This document shows, in pieces, positions 18,493 to 27,091 of a DNA stretch of 45,306 nt. The translations under genes and the position numbers were made by a program. Each line of letters opens with the position of its first letter. Position 1 is the stretch's first letter. A model generated the notes under the pieces. The model did not search any database. It was not told where the DNA came from and saw nothing but the letters and a program-made list of their open reading frames with translations. This DNA comes from Bacillota bacterium (GTDB lineage Bacteria > Bacillota > Clostridia > Clostridiales > Clostridiaceae), in NCBI GenBank assembly GCA_021781655.1, contig JAJXWJ010000025.1, positions 1 through 45,306 of the forward strand, in the 5' to 3' direction.

Positions 18493-18840
18493 TTATATTC
18501 TAACACCTTGAACATTTACTGTAATGCTAGAAACCTTTAATCCTGTGTAATTTTCAACATTATATTTAACTTTTTGTATTATATTATTAGCAATAACCGA
18601 AATTTTTGTTCCATATTCAACGATTATGAACAATTCAATATTTAGACTATTACTTTTAGAATCTATTTTAACACCCTTGCTTAAATTTTCACCTTTTATT
18701 AACTCCCAAATACCATCACTAGTACTTTTAGAAGCCATTCCAACAACTCCATAACATTCCATTGTAGATATACCAACTATATTTGTAAGAACGTCTACCG
18801 AATAATTTATTGAACCAAATTCATTGGATACTCCAGTCAT
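18493..18840 (-). CDS. Asp23/Gls24 family envelope stress protein
   Basis: 115 residues of the Asp23/YloU family, small proteins of unknown biochemical role that are consistently placed before fakA in Firmicutes. Recognisable features are the N-terminal FGSINYSVDVLTNIVGIST, a central beta-hairpin, and the C-terminal VSSITVNVQGVRI. The ribosome site AAGGAGG is strong. It is first in the asp23–fakA unit, with a good sigma-A promoter, and is divergent from rpmB. Confidence 0.93.
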   Translation of the reverse strand: MTGVSNEFGSINYSVDVLTNIVGISTMECYGVVGMASKSTSDGIWELIKGENLSKGVKIDSKSNSLNIELFIIVEYGTKISVIANNIIQKVKYNVENYTGLKVSSITVNVQGVRI

Positions 18841-18875
18841 AAAATAACGCCTCCTTATATTTTTACCATAATTTT

Positions 18876-18904
18876 ATTTTATATTAATATAATAAATTAT
18901 TCAA
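18876..18904 (-). promoter_or_regulatory. Promoter of asp23–fakA
   Basis: Minus-strand TTGAAT (18899-18904), 17-base spacer, TAAAAT (18876-18881). It is back to back with the rpmB promoter on the other strand, about 50 bases away. Confidence 0.65.
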
Positions 18905-18953
18905 GTAATTATACTTAATGCTTAATTTTCTATATATACTTTTTATTTTTCCC

Positions 18954-18983
18954 TTGCATAAAATAGGTATTTTATGATAAAAT
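18954..18983 (+). promoter_or_regulatory. Promoter of rpmB
   Basis: TTGCAT (18954-18959), 18-base spacer, TAAAAT (18978-18983), leaving a leader of about 45 bases before the rpmB start. Confidence 0.65.
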
Positions 18984-19035
18984 AAAAATCGTGTAATTAT
19001 GAAGTTCGTACTTCATTTTTAAGGAGGTGTTTTTT

Positions 19036-19227
19036 ATGTCAAGAAAATGTGCTATATGTGAAAAAAGTGTTGTTGCTGGATCACAATTCAGTCACTCACA
19101 TCGTCAATCAAAAAGAACTTGGCTTCCTAATATTAGAAAAGTAAAAGCTATCGTAGAAGGAACACCAAGAACTATACATGTATGTAGTAGATGTCTACGT
19201 TCAGGTAAGGTACAACGTGCTATTTAA
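19036..19227 (+). CDS. rpmB: 50S ribosomal protein L28
   Basis: Large-subunit protein of 63 residues. MSRKCAICEKSVVAGSQFSH is followed by HRQSKRTWLPN, and a second Cys pair (CSRCLRSGKV) completes the zinc-binding form. The start is the ATG at 19036 behind AAGGAGGTG. Upstream in-frame codons lie in that ribosome site. It is a single-gene plus-strand unit between two minus-strand blocks, with its own promoter and terminator. Confidence 0.98.
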   Translation: MSRKCAICEKSVVAGSQFSHSHRQSKRTWLPNIRKVKAIVEGTPRTIHVCSRCLRSGKVQRAI

Positions 19228-19229
19228 AT

Positions 19230-19260
19230 AAAAAATGCAGCTAATTTAGCTGCATTTTTT
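19230..19260. terminator. Bidirectional terminator between rpmB and spoVM
   Basis: An almost uninterrupted palindrome, AAAAAATGCAGCTAA / TTAGCTGCATTTTTT. It gives a stem followed by a T run on both strands, so it can end rpmB from the left and spoVM from the right. Confidence 0.88.
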
Positions 19261-19277
19261 ATTTTTAGCAAAATGTT

Positions 19278-19346
19278 TTACTTTCTAAAAAAGAACCTTA
19301 TAATAGACGATAAAAACTTTGGAAGCTTGAAAGCCACAATTTTCAT
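19278..19346 (-). CDS. spoVM: Stage V sporulation protein M
   Basis: A 22-residue peptide, MKIVAFKLPKFLSSIIRFFF followed by RK. SpoVM is an amphipathic helix peptide that senses the convex forespore membrane and recruits the SpoIVA ATPase to start coat assembly in Bacillus. The KLPKFL core with its Pro and the following hydrophobic helix match the family. Bacillus SpoVM has 26 residues, so this copy has a slightly shorter tail. A strong GGAGGG lies eight bases before the ATG. Its position between thiN and rpmB is the conserved spoVM site. It is so short that length-filtered gene finding would miss it. spoIVA, its partner, is at 34.4-35.8 kb. Confidence 0.93.
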   Translation of the reverse strand: MKIVAFKLPKFLSSIIRFFFRK

Positions 19347-19358
19347 TCTTGTACCCTC

Positions 19359-19532
19359 CTATTTAAAACGTGAATTTTGCATAAGACACCATCCACAATA
19401 TATAAGTACCGCACCACCAGTTAAAATCCATCCCCAAATGGGAATTAAAATCGCAATACAAATGCCTATACCTATAGAGGCAACTATAACGCCTAATTTC
19501 CATTTCAAAGTTCTCTTATTTCTACTGCACAA
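19359..19532 (-). CDS. Small two-helix membrane protein (57 aa), unknown function
   Basis: 57 codons between thiN and spoVM, read from a TTG that has GAGGT seven bases upstream. The N-terminus is short and basic (CSRNKRTLKWK). It is followed by one hydrophobic segment of about 18 residues (LGVIVASIGIGICIAILI), a Pro-Ile-Trp-Gly-Trp turn, and a second segment (ILTGGAVLIYCGWCLM), ending QNSRFK. This predicts a helical hairpin in the membrane. No ATG is in frame. The stop is 12 bases before the spoVM start, so it is probably transcribed with spoVM. I do not recognise a named family. The ribosome site, the PIWGW turn and the placement favour a real gene. Confidence 0.65.
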   Translation of the reverse strand: MCSRNKRTLKWKLGVIVASIGIGICIAILIPIWGWILTGGAVLIYCGWCLMQNSRFK

Positions 19533-19590
19533 ATTAATTACCTCACATAGTATTCCATTATCATTATATGCAGGTGTTTAAAATAGTTTA

Positions 19591-20226
19591 CTAATCTTTT
19601 GACTTTATAAGTATAATTACACCGCTGTCAAATGTTATATGAGCCTTACCTTTGGCTATTTCATTTGAAACAGTTCTAGGATCTCCAAAGGATAAGTTAT
19701 AATTTTTCAGTGGATATTTTGCTCCTTCGATATTTAAAGCTTTTACTTCAGCTCCAAAAGCCACTAAAGAAAAAAGCTGACCTTCTATTCCTTCAATATA
19801 AAAAGCTTTATCATATATAGTTACTTCATTATTATCATCGATTATGTACCCTTTAATGCCACTTTGAAAGCACCTATATAAAAGTCCTATATTAGCTAAA
19901 AGATGGTCAAGCCTACTGCCTGTGGCACCGAAAAAAAATATTTTTTCTGGCTTTTTTAATATGGCTTCAGAAAGAGCTGCTTCCGTATCCGTAAAATTTT
20001 TTTCAGCAGGGAATTTACAGATTTCTATGCCTTTTGAAAGGTAATAACTTAACACCTCTGCTTTTATTGAATCAAAATCACCTAAAAGCATATTGGGGGT
20101 AATTTCATATTCATATAAACAATTTGCACCACTGTCTGCACAAATAATATATGTATCGTCATTAATATATTGCTTTAAAATTTCTTTAGAAGGCTTTTTT
20201 CCTCCACATACAATTAAAGCCTTCAT
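19591..20226 (-). CDS. thiN: Thiamine pyrophosphokinase
   Basis: Transfers pyrophosphate from ATP to thiamine to give thiamine diphosphate. It has 211 residues. Signature segments are CADSGANCLYEY, LGDFDSIK and GATGSRLDHLLAN. The start is the ATG at 20226 (MKALIVCGGKKP). A longer reading would run 31 codons into the end of rpe and has no family support. It follows rpe by one base in the long priA–thiN unit. Confidence 0.95.
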   Translation of the reverse strand: MKALIVCGGKKPSKEILKQYINDDTYIICADSGANCLYEYEITPNMLLGDFDSIKAEVLSYYLSKGIEICKFPAEKNFTDTEAALSEAILKKPEKIFFFGATGSRLDHLLANIGLLYRCFQSGIKGYIIDDNNEVTIYDKAFYIEGIEGQLFSLVAFGAEVKALNIEGAKYPLKNYNLSFGDPRTVSNEIAKGKAHITFDSGVIILIKSKD

Positions 20227-20227
20227 A

Positions 20228-20875
20228 TTAAAAGCTTTCCTTAAGTTTTTTAATATTAGCTTCCATATTATTATCTTTAAAAACTGAAGAGCCTGCAACA
20301 ATAACATTAGCACCAGCATCTATTACTTGTTTTATATTGTCAGACGAGATTCCTCCATCTACTTCTATTAAAAGATTAGGATTGTATTTATTTGATAAAG
20401 CTTTTACTTCTTTAATTTTGTCTAAAGTATACGGAATAAAGCTTTGTCCTCCAAAACCTGGATTGACAGTCATAATTAAAACCAAATCCAATTCTTTAAT
20501 CAAATGTTGTATATTATTTACTGGAGTAGCTGGATTTATTGCTAAACCTGCTTTTTTTCCAAGACTTTTTATATAATTTACTGCTCTATCTAAATGTCTG
20601 TCACTTTCATAATGAATAGTTATTATATCACCAAACTTAGCAAAGTCTTCAATAAATCTTTGAGGTTCCTCTATCATAAGATGGATATCAAACTGAAGCT
20701 TACACCTCTTTCTAATATCTTTAATAATAGTATTGCCAAAAGTAATATTAGGAACGAACTTTCCATCCATTACATCAATGTGAACTATATCAGCTCCAAA
20801 TTTCTCTAAATTCTCTACTTCTTCACCCAATCTAGAAAAATCGGCTGATAATATCGATGGTGCTAATTTTATCAT
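20228..20875 (-). CDS. rpe: Ribulose-phosphate 3-epimerase
   Basis: Interconverts ribulose 5-phosphate and xylulose 5-phosphate in the pentose phosphate pathway. It is a TIM barrel of 215 residues with LAPSILSADFSRLGEE, VHIDVMDGKFVPNIT, MTVNPGFGGQSFI and EVDGGI motifs. The start is placed at the ATG at 20875, whose ATGA overlaps the rsgA stop and which sits eight bases after GGAGG. The ATG six bases earlier is too close to that site. Confidence 0.97.
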   Translation of the reverse strand: MIKLAPSILSADFSRLGEEVENLEKFGADIVHIDVMDGKFVPNITFGNTIIKDIRKRCKLQFDIHLMIEEPQRFIEDFAKFGDIITIHYESDRHLDRAVNYIKSLGKKAGLAINPATPVNNIQHLIKELDLVLIMTVNPGFGGQSFIPYTLDKIKEVKALSNKYNPNLLIEVDGGISSDNIKQVIDAGANVIVAGSSVFKDNNMEANIKKLKESF

Positions 20876-21738
20876 TTCCATTCCCTCCTATTTGAAATTT
20901 CTTCTAAGGTTTTTATATAAAAATCATATCTTATTTTATTGATTTCACCTTTTTCTACAGCTGCTTTAACTGCACAATTAGGCTCCTTATTATGATTACA
21001 TCCATTAAATCTACATAAATCACTATAATTATCAAATTCTCTAAAAAAGTTTTTAAGTTCTTCTTTTTTAATAAAATCTATATTTAATGAAGAAAAACCT
21101 GGTGAGTCAGCTAAATAACCACCTTCGATTTCAATTAACTCTGAATGTCTCGTTGTATGCTTTCCTCTTTTTAGCCTTTCACTAATTTCGCCTGTCTCCA
21201 TCTTATTTGTACCGATTATATTATTAAGTATAGTAGACTTACCTACTCCTGAAGGTCCAGAAAAAACGGTAATATTATTAAATAAGTGCTTTTTTAATTT
21301 ATCTATTCCTTCTCCAGTCTTTCCATTTACAAATATACTTTCATAGCCGATACTTTTAACAAAGGAAACACAATTTTCAATTTCATTTTTTGAAGCTAAA
21401 TCTATTTTATTAAAGCAAATCACAACTTCTAAATTGTTTGCTTCACATAATAACAAAAACTTATTTAATAGATCTGTATTAAAGTCCGGATTTTTTATAC
21501 TAAACACTACAAAAGCTTTTGTAACATTTGCTATACTCGGTCTTATGAGCATTGAAGTTCTTTTATAAATATGTGTAATAAAGCCTTTGTTGTTTTCCAG
21601 ATCTATTTTTACTCTATCTCCAACAAGAGGGGAAAGGTCATTATGTCTGAACTTTCCCCTAGCTTTACATTCAAATACTTTATCCAAAACTTTTACATAA
21701 TAAAATCCTCCGATGCCCTTTATTATTATTCCATCCAT
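20872..21738 (-). CDS. rsgA: Ribosome small subunit-dependent GTPase A
   Basis: Circularly permuted GTPase that checks late 30S subunit maturation. It has 288 residues. An N-terminal OB domain (about 1-65) is followed by NKIDLA (G4), then GPSGVGKSTILN (P-loop, about 160) and DSPGF (G3), the permuted order. The C-terminal zinc knuckle has Cys and His in LCRFNGCNHNKEPNC. The ATG has GGGAGG upstream. It lies between pknB and rpe, a conserved order in Firmicutes. Confidence 0.97.
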   Translation of the reverse strand: MDGIIIKGIGGFYYVKVLDKVFECKARGKFRHNDLSPLVGDRVKIDLENNKGFITHIYKRTSMLIRPSIANVTKAFVVFSIKNPDFNTDLLNKFLLLCEANNLEVVICFNKIDLASKNEIENCVSFVKSIGYESIFVNGKTGEGIDKLKKHLFNNITVFSGPSGVGKSTILNNIIGTNKMETGEISERLKRGKHTTRHSELIEIEGGYLADSPGFSSLNIDFIKKEELKNFFREFDNYSDLCRFNGCNHNKEPNCAVKAAVEKGEINKIRYDFYIKTLEEISNRREWK

Positions 21739-21755
21739 GTTGCCTCCCAGTTAGA

Positions 21756-23978
21756 TTATTTTCCAGCTTGATTAGTACCGTTTGGATCAGGTCCATTACT
21801 TACTACAATACTTACAGAGCTATTTGGACTAGCTTGAGTTCCAGCAGTAGGGTTTTCACTTATAATAGCTCCTTGTGGCACTGTAGAACTATAAGCATTA
21901 GTAGTATTACCCAAAGTATATCCTGATTGTGATAATATTGTTTTAGCAACATCTGGTGTTTTTCCCGTCACATCTGGAACAACTAAAGTATAAACACTCA
22001 ACGCTACATTAGTACCTGGATTAACTGCGGTTCCTCCTTCAGGATTGGAATCAAAAACCACATTATTATCAGTTGGATTAGTAGTATTTGTATAGTTTAC
22101 AGTGTATTTTAAACCTAAGCCAGTTAAAGCATTCTCTGCATCCGTTAATTGACTACCTTTTAAACTTGTAGGTATTGTTACTTGAACAGGTTTTGGTCCT
22201 TGACTAATAACTACATTAACTGCACTATTTGCTTTAAGCTGAGTTCCTGGTGGCGGATCAGTACTTATTATAGAGCCACTAGGCACTGTTGGGCTAAAAT
22301 CATTTGTTTGGTTGCCTAAAGTAAAGCCGTTTTGTTGTAATATATTTTTAGCGTCATTAAGGGTTTTATTTGTTATATCCGGCAATGGCGTTGTCTTTGG
22401 TCCAGAGCTTACAACTATATTAACTGTTCCATTAGCCTGCAAACTACTGCCAGCATTAGGGTCTGTACTTATTACATAACCGTTTGGTATGGTGTCACTG
22501 TTTGCCTGAGTAACATTACCTACAGTAAAGCCAGACAACGTAAGTGTATTTTTAGCTGCATCCAAGGCTTGATCCGATACATCCGGTACAGTACCGGTTT
22601 TTGGTCCAGAACTAACTACAACAGTTACAGTGGCTCCAGAATTAACTGAAGTTCCTGGGGATGGGTTGCAAGAAACAACTTGCCCTGCTGGTTTATTATT
22701 ACTTACAGTTCCTCCGTCCTTATATACTAATCCGCTGTTAGTCAATTGATTTTTAGCATCATCTATGGTTAAGCCTACTATTGAAGGAACTGTTACCTTT
22801 GAAGGACTTGACTGCATTAAAGCTGAAAATCCTCCTATGCCTATTACATAAGCAGAAGCTGCAACCCCTACAATTAAAATAATTATAATAGCGCCAATTA
22901 TTAAATTTCTTTTTACTCTTTTTTTACCTATAACCTTTGGCTTTTTATTTTCTTCGTAGTCTTCATCGTCATATTCACTATCTTCATCAAAATAATCAGC
23001 TTCCTCTTCTAAATCAGCTTCCTCGTTAACTTTATTCGGAGGAGTCTTTTCTCTTTTAGCAATTTCATCTTTTAAATTTCCAATCACGGTTGTATTACCA
23101 AGGTTATCCATCAAAACTGTATTATCATTTGTGTTAGAATCATCAACTACAGAAACATTAGGATTTTTCAATACAAAATCTAAATCCATATACAAAAGCT
23201 TAACATTTTCGTATCTATTAGCTGCATCCTTTTCTATAGCTTTTAATATTATACTATTTAATCCACCTGGAATGTTTGGATAAATATATATTGGTGGTAT
23301 AGGATCCTCCTGAATGTGCTTTAAAGCAACTGTAACAGGTGTATCACCATCGTATGGCACTCTACCAGTAACCATTTCGTAAAGTACTATACCCAAAGAG
23401 TAAATATCGGTTTTACAATCAACATTAGTACCTCTTGCTTGTTCTGGGGATAAGTAATGAGCTGAACCCATAATCTTATCAGTAGAGGTTATAGTAACTG
23501 AATTTGAGCCTTTAGCTATTCCAAAGTCTGTTACTTTAATAACGCCGTCTTCAGTAACTAAAATATTGTGGGGCTTAATATCTCTATGTATTATATTGTT
23601 TTTATGTGCACAATCTAAAGCAAGTGCGATTTGCTTTCCATAATTTATTGCATCAGTCCAGTCTAGCCTTGAATTTTCTTTAATTACTTCCTTTAAAGTT
23701 TTGCCTTTCACATATTCTAAAACAATATAGTTTAAATTTTCTTCTGAACCTACATCATAGATGTTTACTATATTATTATTAGAAAAAGTTGCAACAGCTA
23801 ATGCTTCCCTCTTAAACTTTTCAACAAAGTCTTTATCTTTTGAAAGTTCATCTTTTAGTATTTTTAAAGCAACATATCTATTAAGTCTTACATCTTTTGC
23901 CTTATATACTATTGCTGAACCACCTTCACCAATTTTTTCTATTAATTCATATCTGCCGCTAACTATATCGCCTATCAC
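21756..23978 (-). CDS. pknB: Membrane Ser/Thr protein kinase with five PASTA repeats
   Basis: PrkC/PknB-type kinase that senses muropeptides or lipid II and phosphorylates cell wall, division and germination targets. It has 740 residues. The cytoplasmic kinase domain (about 10-270) has GEGGSAIVY, Lys39, the HRD motif at 131-133 and DFG at 151-153. A very acidic juxtamembrane region (about 319-344, runs of Glu and Asp) precedes a basic patch and one membrane helix (about 358-380). The outside part has five PASTA repeats (about 395-732), each ending in a Val/Ser-Gly-Pro type motif, except the fourth, which is divergent. The start is GTG behind GGGGGAG, 2 bases after the phosphatase gene. Confidence 0.96.
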   Translation of the reverse strand: MIGDIVSGRYELIEKIGEGGSAIVYKAKDVRLNRYVALKILKDELSKDKDFVEKFKREALAVATFSNNNIVNIYDVGSEENLNYIVLEYVKGKTLKEVIKENSRLDWTDAINYGKQIALALDCAHKNNIIHRDIKPHNILVTEDGVIKVTDFGIAKGSNSVTITSTDKIMGSAHYLSPEQARGTNVDCKTDIYSLGIVLYEMVTGRVPYDGDTPVTVALKHIQEDPIPPIYIYPNIPGGLNSIILKAIEKDAANRYENVKLLYMDLDFVLKNPNVSVVDDSNTNDNTVLMDNLGNTTVIGNLKDEIAKREKTPPNKVNEEADLEEEADYFDEDSEYDDEDYEENKKPKVIGKKRVKRNLIIGAIIIILIVGVAASAYVIGIGGFSALMQSSPSKVTVPSIVGLTIDDAKNQLTNSGLVYKDGGTVSNNKPAGQVVSCNPSPGTSVNSGATVTVVVSSGPKTGTVPDVSDQALDAAKNTLTLSGFTVGNVTQANSDTIPNGYVISTDPNAGSSLQANGTVNIVVSSGPKTTPLPDITNKTLNDAKNILQQNGFTLGNQTNDFSPTVPSGSIISTDPPPGTQLKANSAVNVVISQGPKPVQVTIPTSLKGSQLTDAENALTGLGLKYTVNYTNTTNPTDNNVVFDSNPEGGTAVNPGTNVALSVYTLVVPDVTGKTPDVAKTILSQSGYTLGNTTNAYSSTVPQGAIISENPTAGTQASPNSSVSIVVSNGPDPNGTNQAGK

Positions 23979-23979
23979 T

Positions 23980-24696
23980 TTAACACTCCCCCTCGAAAAT
24001 CATTACAGAAATGTTATCTCTAGATCCTTTTTGAATGCTCAGCTCTATAAGTTTTGAGCTAGCTGTTATATTGTCATTATCATGAGCAACATCATAAATT
24101 TCTTCTTTTGTAACAACGTTTGTTAAACCATCTGAGCATAAAACCACTTTCTTAATACCTACTTTTTCAAATGAAAAGATATCTACTTTAACTTCATTAT
24201 TTGTGCCAAGTGCTCTAGTAATTATATTTTTGTTAGGATGATTTATTGCCTGTTCTTCAGTTATACTTCCTGAATCTATAAGTTCTTGAACTAAAGAATG
24301 ATCTTTTGTAACCTTATATATTTTATCATCCTCAACAAAATAGCAACTGCTATCTCCAACGTTTGCTACAAAAATATTTTTAAAGTCTATTATGCAAGCA
24401 GTTATAGTAGTTCCCATACCGTTAAGTGAAATGTCTGATTGTGCTTCTTTATAAATAGTCAAATTTGCTTCTTGAATAGCACTTATTAAAACTTCTTCTA
24501 GCTTACCATTGGATTTGTTATTTTTCACATATTCAATGGTTTTTTCTACTGCCAGTTTACTGGCAACTTCACCAGCATTATGACCGCCCATTCCATCTGC
24601 TACTACATAAATTTTAAAATCGTCATCTTCATGATAGCCTAAATAATCTTCGTTTAACTTTCTAAAAAGTCCCACATCAGAGAGCATACCAACCAT
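23980..24696 (-). CDS. PP2C-type Ser/Thr phosphatase
   Basis: Stp/PrpC family phosphatase that reverses PknB phosphorylation. It has 238 residues. Metal-binding motifs are LNEDYLG, VADGMGGHNAGEVAS, VANVGDSSCYF, LCSDGLTN and GSRDNISVMI. The start is the ATG at 24696 (MVGMLSDVG) with GAGGTG upstream. A 17-codon longer reading overlaps the end of rlmN and has no ribosome site. It is adjacent to pknB, as is standard. Confidence 0.96.
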   Translation of the reverse strand: MVGMLSDVGLFRKLNEDYLGYHEDDDFKIYVVADGMGGHNAGEVASKLAVEKTIEYVKNNKSNGKLEEVLISAIQEANLTIYKEAQSDISLNGMGTTITACIIDFKNIFVANVGDSSCYFVEDDKIYKVTKDHSLVQELIDSGSITEEQAINHPNKNIITRALGTNNEVKVDIFSFEKVGIKKVVLCSDGLTNVVTKEEIYDVAHDNDNITASSKLIELSIQKGSRDNISVMIFEGEC

Positions 24697-24697
24697 T

Positions 24698-25738
24698 TTA
24701 ACACCTCGTTTCGTTTTCCTTAATAAAATCTCTTCTAAGCTGACCACATGCAGCGTTTATATCTGAACCCATTTCTTTTCTTACAGTACACTCTATGCCG
24801 TTTTCTTTTAATATATAAGCAAATTTTCTTATTGCTTCTTTAGACGGTTTTTCATAGTTTTTTTCTGTAACTTTATTAACAGGAATCAAATTAACATGAC
24901 AAAGCATCCCTTTAATAAGTTTTGCAAGTTCCAAAGCATTTTTTTCATTGTCATTTATTCCTTTTACTAAAGAATATTCAAAACTTATCCTTTTATTTGT
25001 TTTCTCAATATAATAATTGCACGAATTTAGCAATTGTTCAATACTATATTTATTTGCTATAGGCATTATTTCTTTTCTTGCAGAATCATTTGGTGCATGC
25101 AAGGAAATCGCTAAAGTGCTTTGAAGTTTTTTATCTGCTAATTCATAAATTTTAGGTACAATTCCTGAAGTAGAAATTGTTATATGCCGCTGACCTATAT
25201 TAAGACCATATTCTGCATTTACTAAATTTATAAATTTAATTACATTTTCAAAATTGTCTAATGGTTCTCCACTGCCCATTAATACTATATTAGAAATTCT
25301 TTCATTTATTGTTTTTTGAGCTAATATAACTTGTGAAAGTATTTCTCCAGAAGTTATATTTCTGACAAGTCCATCTATTGTTGAAGCACAAAATTTGCAA
25401 CCCATCCTGCAGCCAACTTGTGTAGATACACAAATAGAGTTACCATAATTATATTTCATTACAACACATTCTATCATGTTGCCATCTTGAAATTTCAAAA
25501 GATATTTTTCAGTTGAGCCATCTAAAGAGGAAAAGGAAGTTACTAAACTTGGGATTCCTATGTAAAAGGCTTTCTTTAACTTTTCCTTTGTTGCTTTAGG
25601 TATATTAGCCATTTCATCAAAATCCCATACATATTTATAAATACAATCAAAAACTTGTTTTGCTCTAAATTCTTTTTCTCCGTTTGTATTCATCCAATTT
25701 TTTAATTCAATCAAATCAAAATCTAGAATATTAGTCAT
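24698..25738 (-). CDS. rlmN: 23S rRNA (A2503-C2) / tRNA (A37-C2) methyltransferase
   Basis: Radical SAM methylase acting on A2503 of 23S rRNA and A37 of some tRNAs. It has 346 residues. The [4Fe-4S] motif is [13 protein letters not shown] (C-x3-C-x2-C). The methyl-carrying Cys lies in the C-terminal [11 protein letters not shown]. The [12 protein letters not shown] motif binds SAM. The start ATG is preceded by GGTGATATA. It lies between rsmB and stp, the conserved order. Confidence 0.97.
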   Translation of the reverse strand: MTNILDFDLIELKNWMNTNGEKEFRAKQVFDCIYKYVWDFDEMANIPKATKEKLKKAFYIGIPSLVTSFSSLDGSTEKYLLKFQDGNMIECVVMKYNYGNSICVSTQVGCRMGCKFCASTIDGLVRNITSGEILSQVILAQKTINERISNIVLMGSGEPLDNFENVIKFINLVNAEYGLNIGQRHITISTSGIVPKIYELADKKLQSTLAISLHAPNDSARKEIMPIANKYSIEQLLNSCNYYIEKTNKRISFEYSLVKGINDNEKNALELAKLIKGMLCHVNLIPVNKVTEKNYEKPSKEAIRKFAYILKENGIECTVRKEMGSDINAACGQLRRDFIKENETRC

Positions 25739-25742
25739 TATA

Positions 25743-27077
25743 TCACCTACCCATTTTCTTTAACTTGCAAATAAAAAATGCATCCATATTTTTGTTTGGC
25801 AATATAGTGACTGAGCCTTGCTCATTGTATACAATGTTTTCTTCATTTCCATAATTTAATTCAACTACTTTAAATTGTGGGTAGGTTTGTAAAAACCATT
25901 GTATATTTTCTTCATTCTCCCTTTTATTCAAGGTACAAGTTGAATATAATATAATCCCATGCTCTTTAACATATTTTTGTGCATTTGCCATAATATTTCG
26001 TTGTATTTTAACAATATCCTTTAATTCCTTTGAAGTTTTATTCCATTTTATTTCAGGCTTTTTCCTTATTATTCCAAATCCTGAACATGGTACATCTATT
26101 AAAACTCTGTCAGCTATAGCTGTATATTTTTCATCATAAATAGTACTATCCATTTTATTATAAACAATGTTTGTTATACCTAACCTATTTGCATTGTCCT
26201 TAACCAAGTTTAATTTATTTTCATGCAAATCAAAGGACATTACTTTTCCGCTGTTATTTAATAGTTCGGAAATATGGGTTGTTTTTCCGCCTGGAGCACT
26301 GCATAAATCAAGAACAGTCATGCCTTCTAAAAGTTCCATAGAAGGAGCTACAAGCATGGCACTCTCGTCTTGAACTGTAATATAACCATCAACAAATAAT
26401 TTATTATCTTCTATATTTTTTCCTTTTGATATAGAAATAGCCTGGGGACAAACATATCCCTCTTCAATACTATATCCATTAGCTTCAAGTTGGTTGTATA
26501 TACTTGAGTAATTTCCTTTAAGGCAGTTTACCCTAACAGAAACCTTTGGAACTTCATTTAACCCTTTTAAAATGGATATGGCTGTATTATAGGTATATTG
26601 TTTAATGAACATATTAACCATCCATGGCTCAAAGGAATATTCAAAACAAATTTTATCTATTTCTTTTGGGCTATTTACAAAATCAACATTTTTATTTCTT
26701 AAATAGTTTCTAATAACCCCGTTTACAAATTTTGAGGCACCTATCCCATTTTTTTTCTTTGTTATTTTTACAGCTTCATTAACTGCTGCGAATTCTGGAA
26801 CTTTATCTAAATATTTTACTTGATAAATAGTTAATCTTAAAATATTTAATACTTCCTTGTCTAGAGCTTTTAAGTCCTTTTTAATAAAATATGACAAAAT
26901 TTTATCGATAGTATATTTGTATTTTATTGTGCCATACACAATTTCTGTTGTTAATGCTCTATCCTTATTACTAAGTTCATATTTATTTAATAATTTACCA
27001 AGTATTATATTTGAGTAAGAGCCATCCATTAAAACTCTATTTAAAACTTCCAGTGCAACTTCTCTACTTTCTATCAT
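25743..27077 (-). CDS. rsmB: 16S rRNA (cytosine967-C5)-methyltransferase
   Basis: SAM-dependent m5C methyltransferase. At 444 residues it is full length. The N-terminal NusB-like domain (about 1-140) is followed by a Rossmann domain with [13 protein letters not shown] (SAM site), DVPCSGFG (conserved Pro-Cys) and [12 protein letters not shown] (catalytic Cys region). The ATG has GAGGTAATTA upstream. It follows fmt by 14 bases. Confidence 0.97.
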   Translation of the reverse strand: MIESREVALEVLNRVLMDGSYSNIILGKLLNKYELSNKDRALTTEIVYGTIKYKYTIDKILSYFIKKDLKALDKEVLNILRLTIYQVKYLDKVPEFAAVNEAVKITKKKNGIGASKFVNGVIRNYLRNKNVDFVNSPKEIDKICFEYSFEPWMVNMFIKQYTYNTAISILKGLNEVPKVSVRVNCLKGNYSSIYNQLEANGYSIEEGYVCPQAISISKGKNIEDNKLFVDGYITVQDESAMLVAPSMELLEGMTVLDLCSAPGGKTTHISELLNNSGKVMSFDLHENKLNLVKDNANRLGITNIVYNKMDSTIYDEKYTAIADRVLIDVPCSGFGIIRKKPEIKWNKTSKELKDIVKIQRNIMANAQKYVKEHGIILYSTCTLNKRENEENIQWFLQTYPQFKVVELNYGNEENIVYNEQGSVTILPNKNMDAFFICKLKKMGR

Positions 27078-27091
27078 TTAATTACCTCTAT

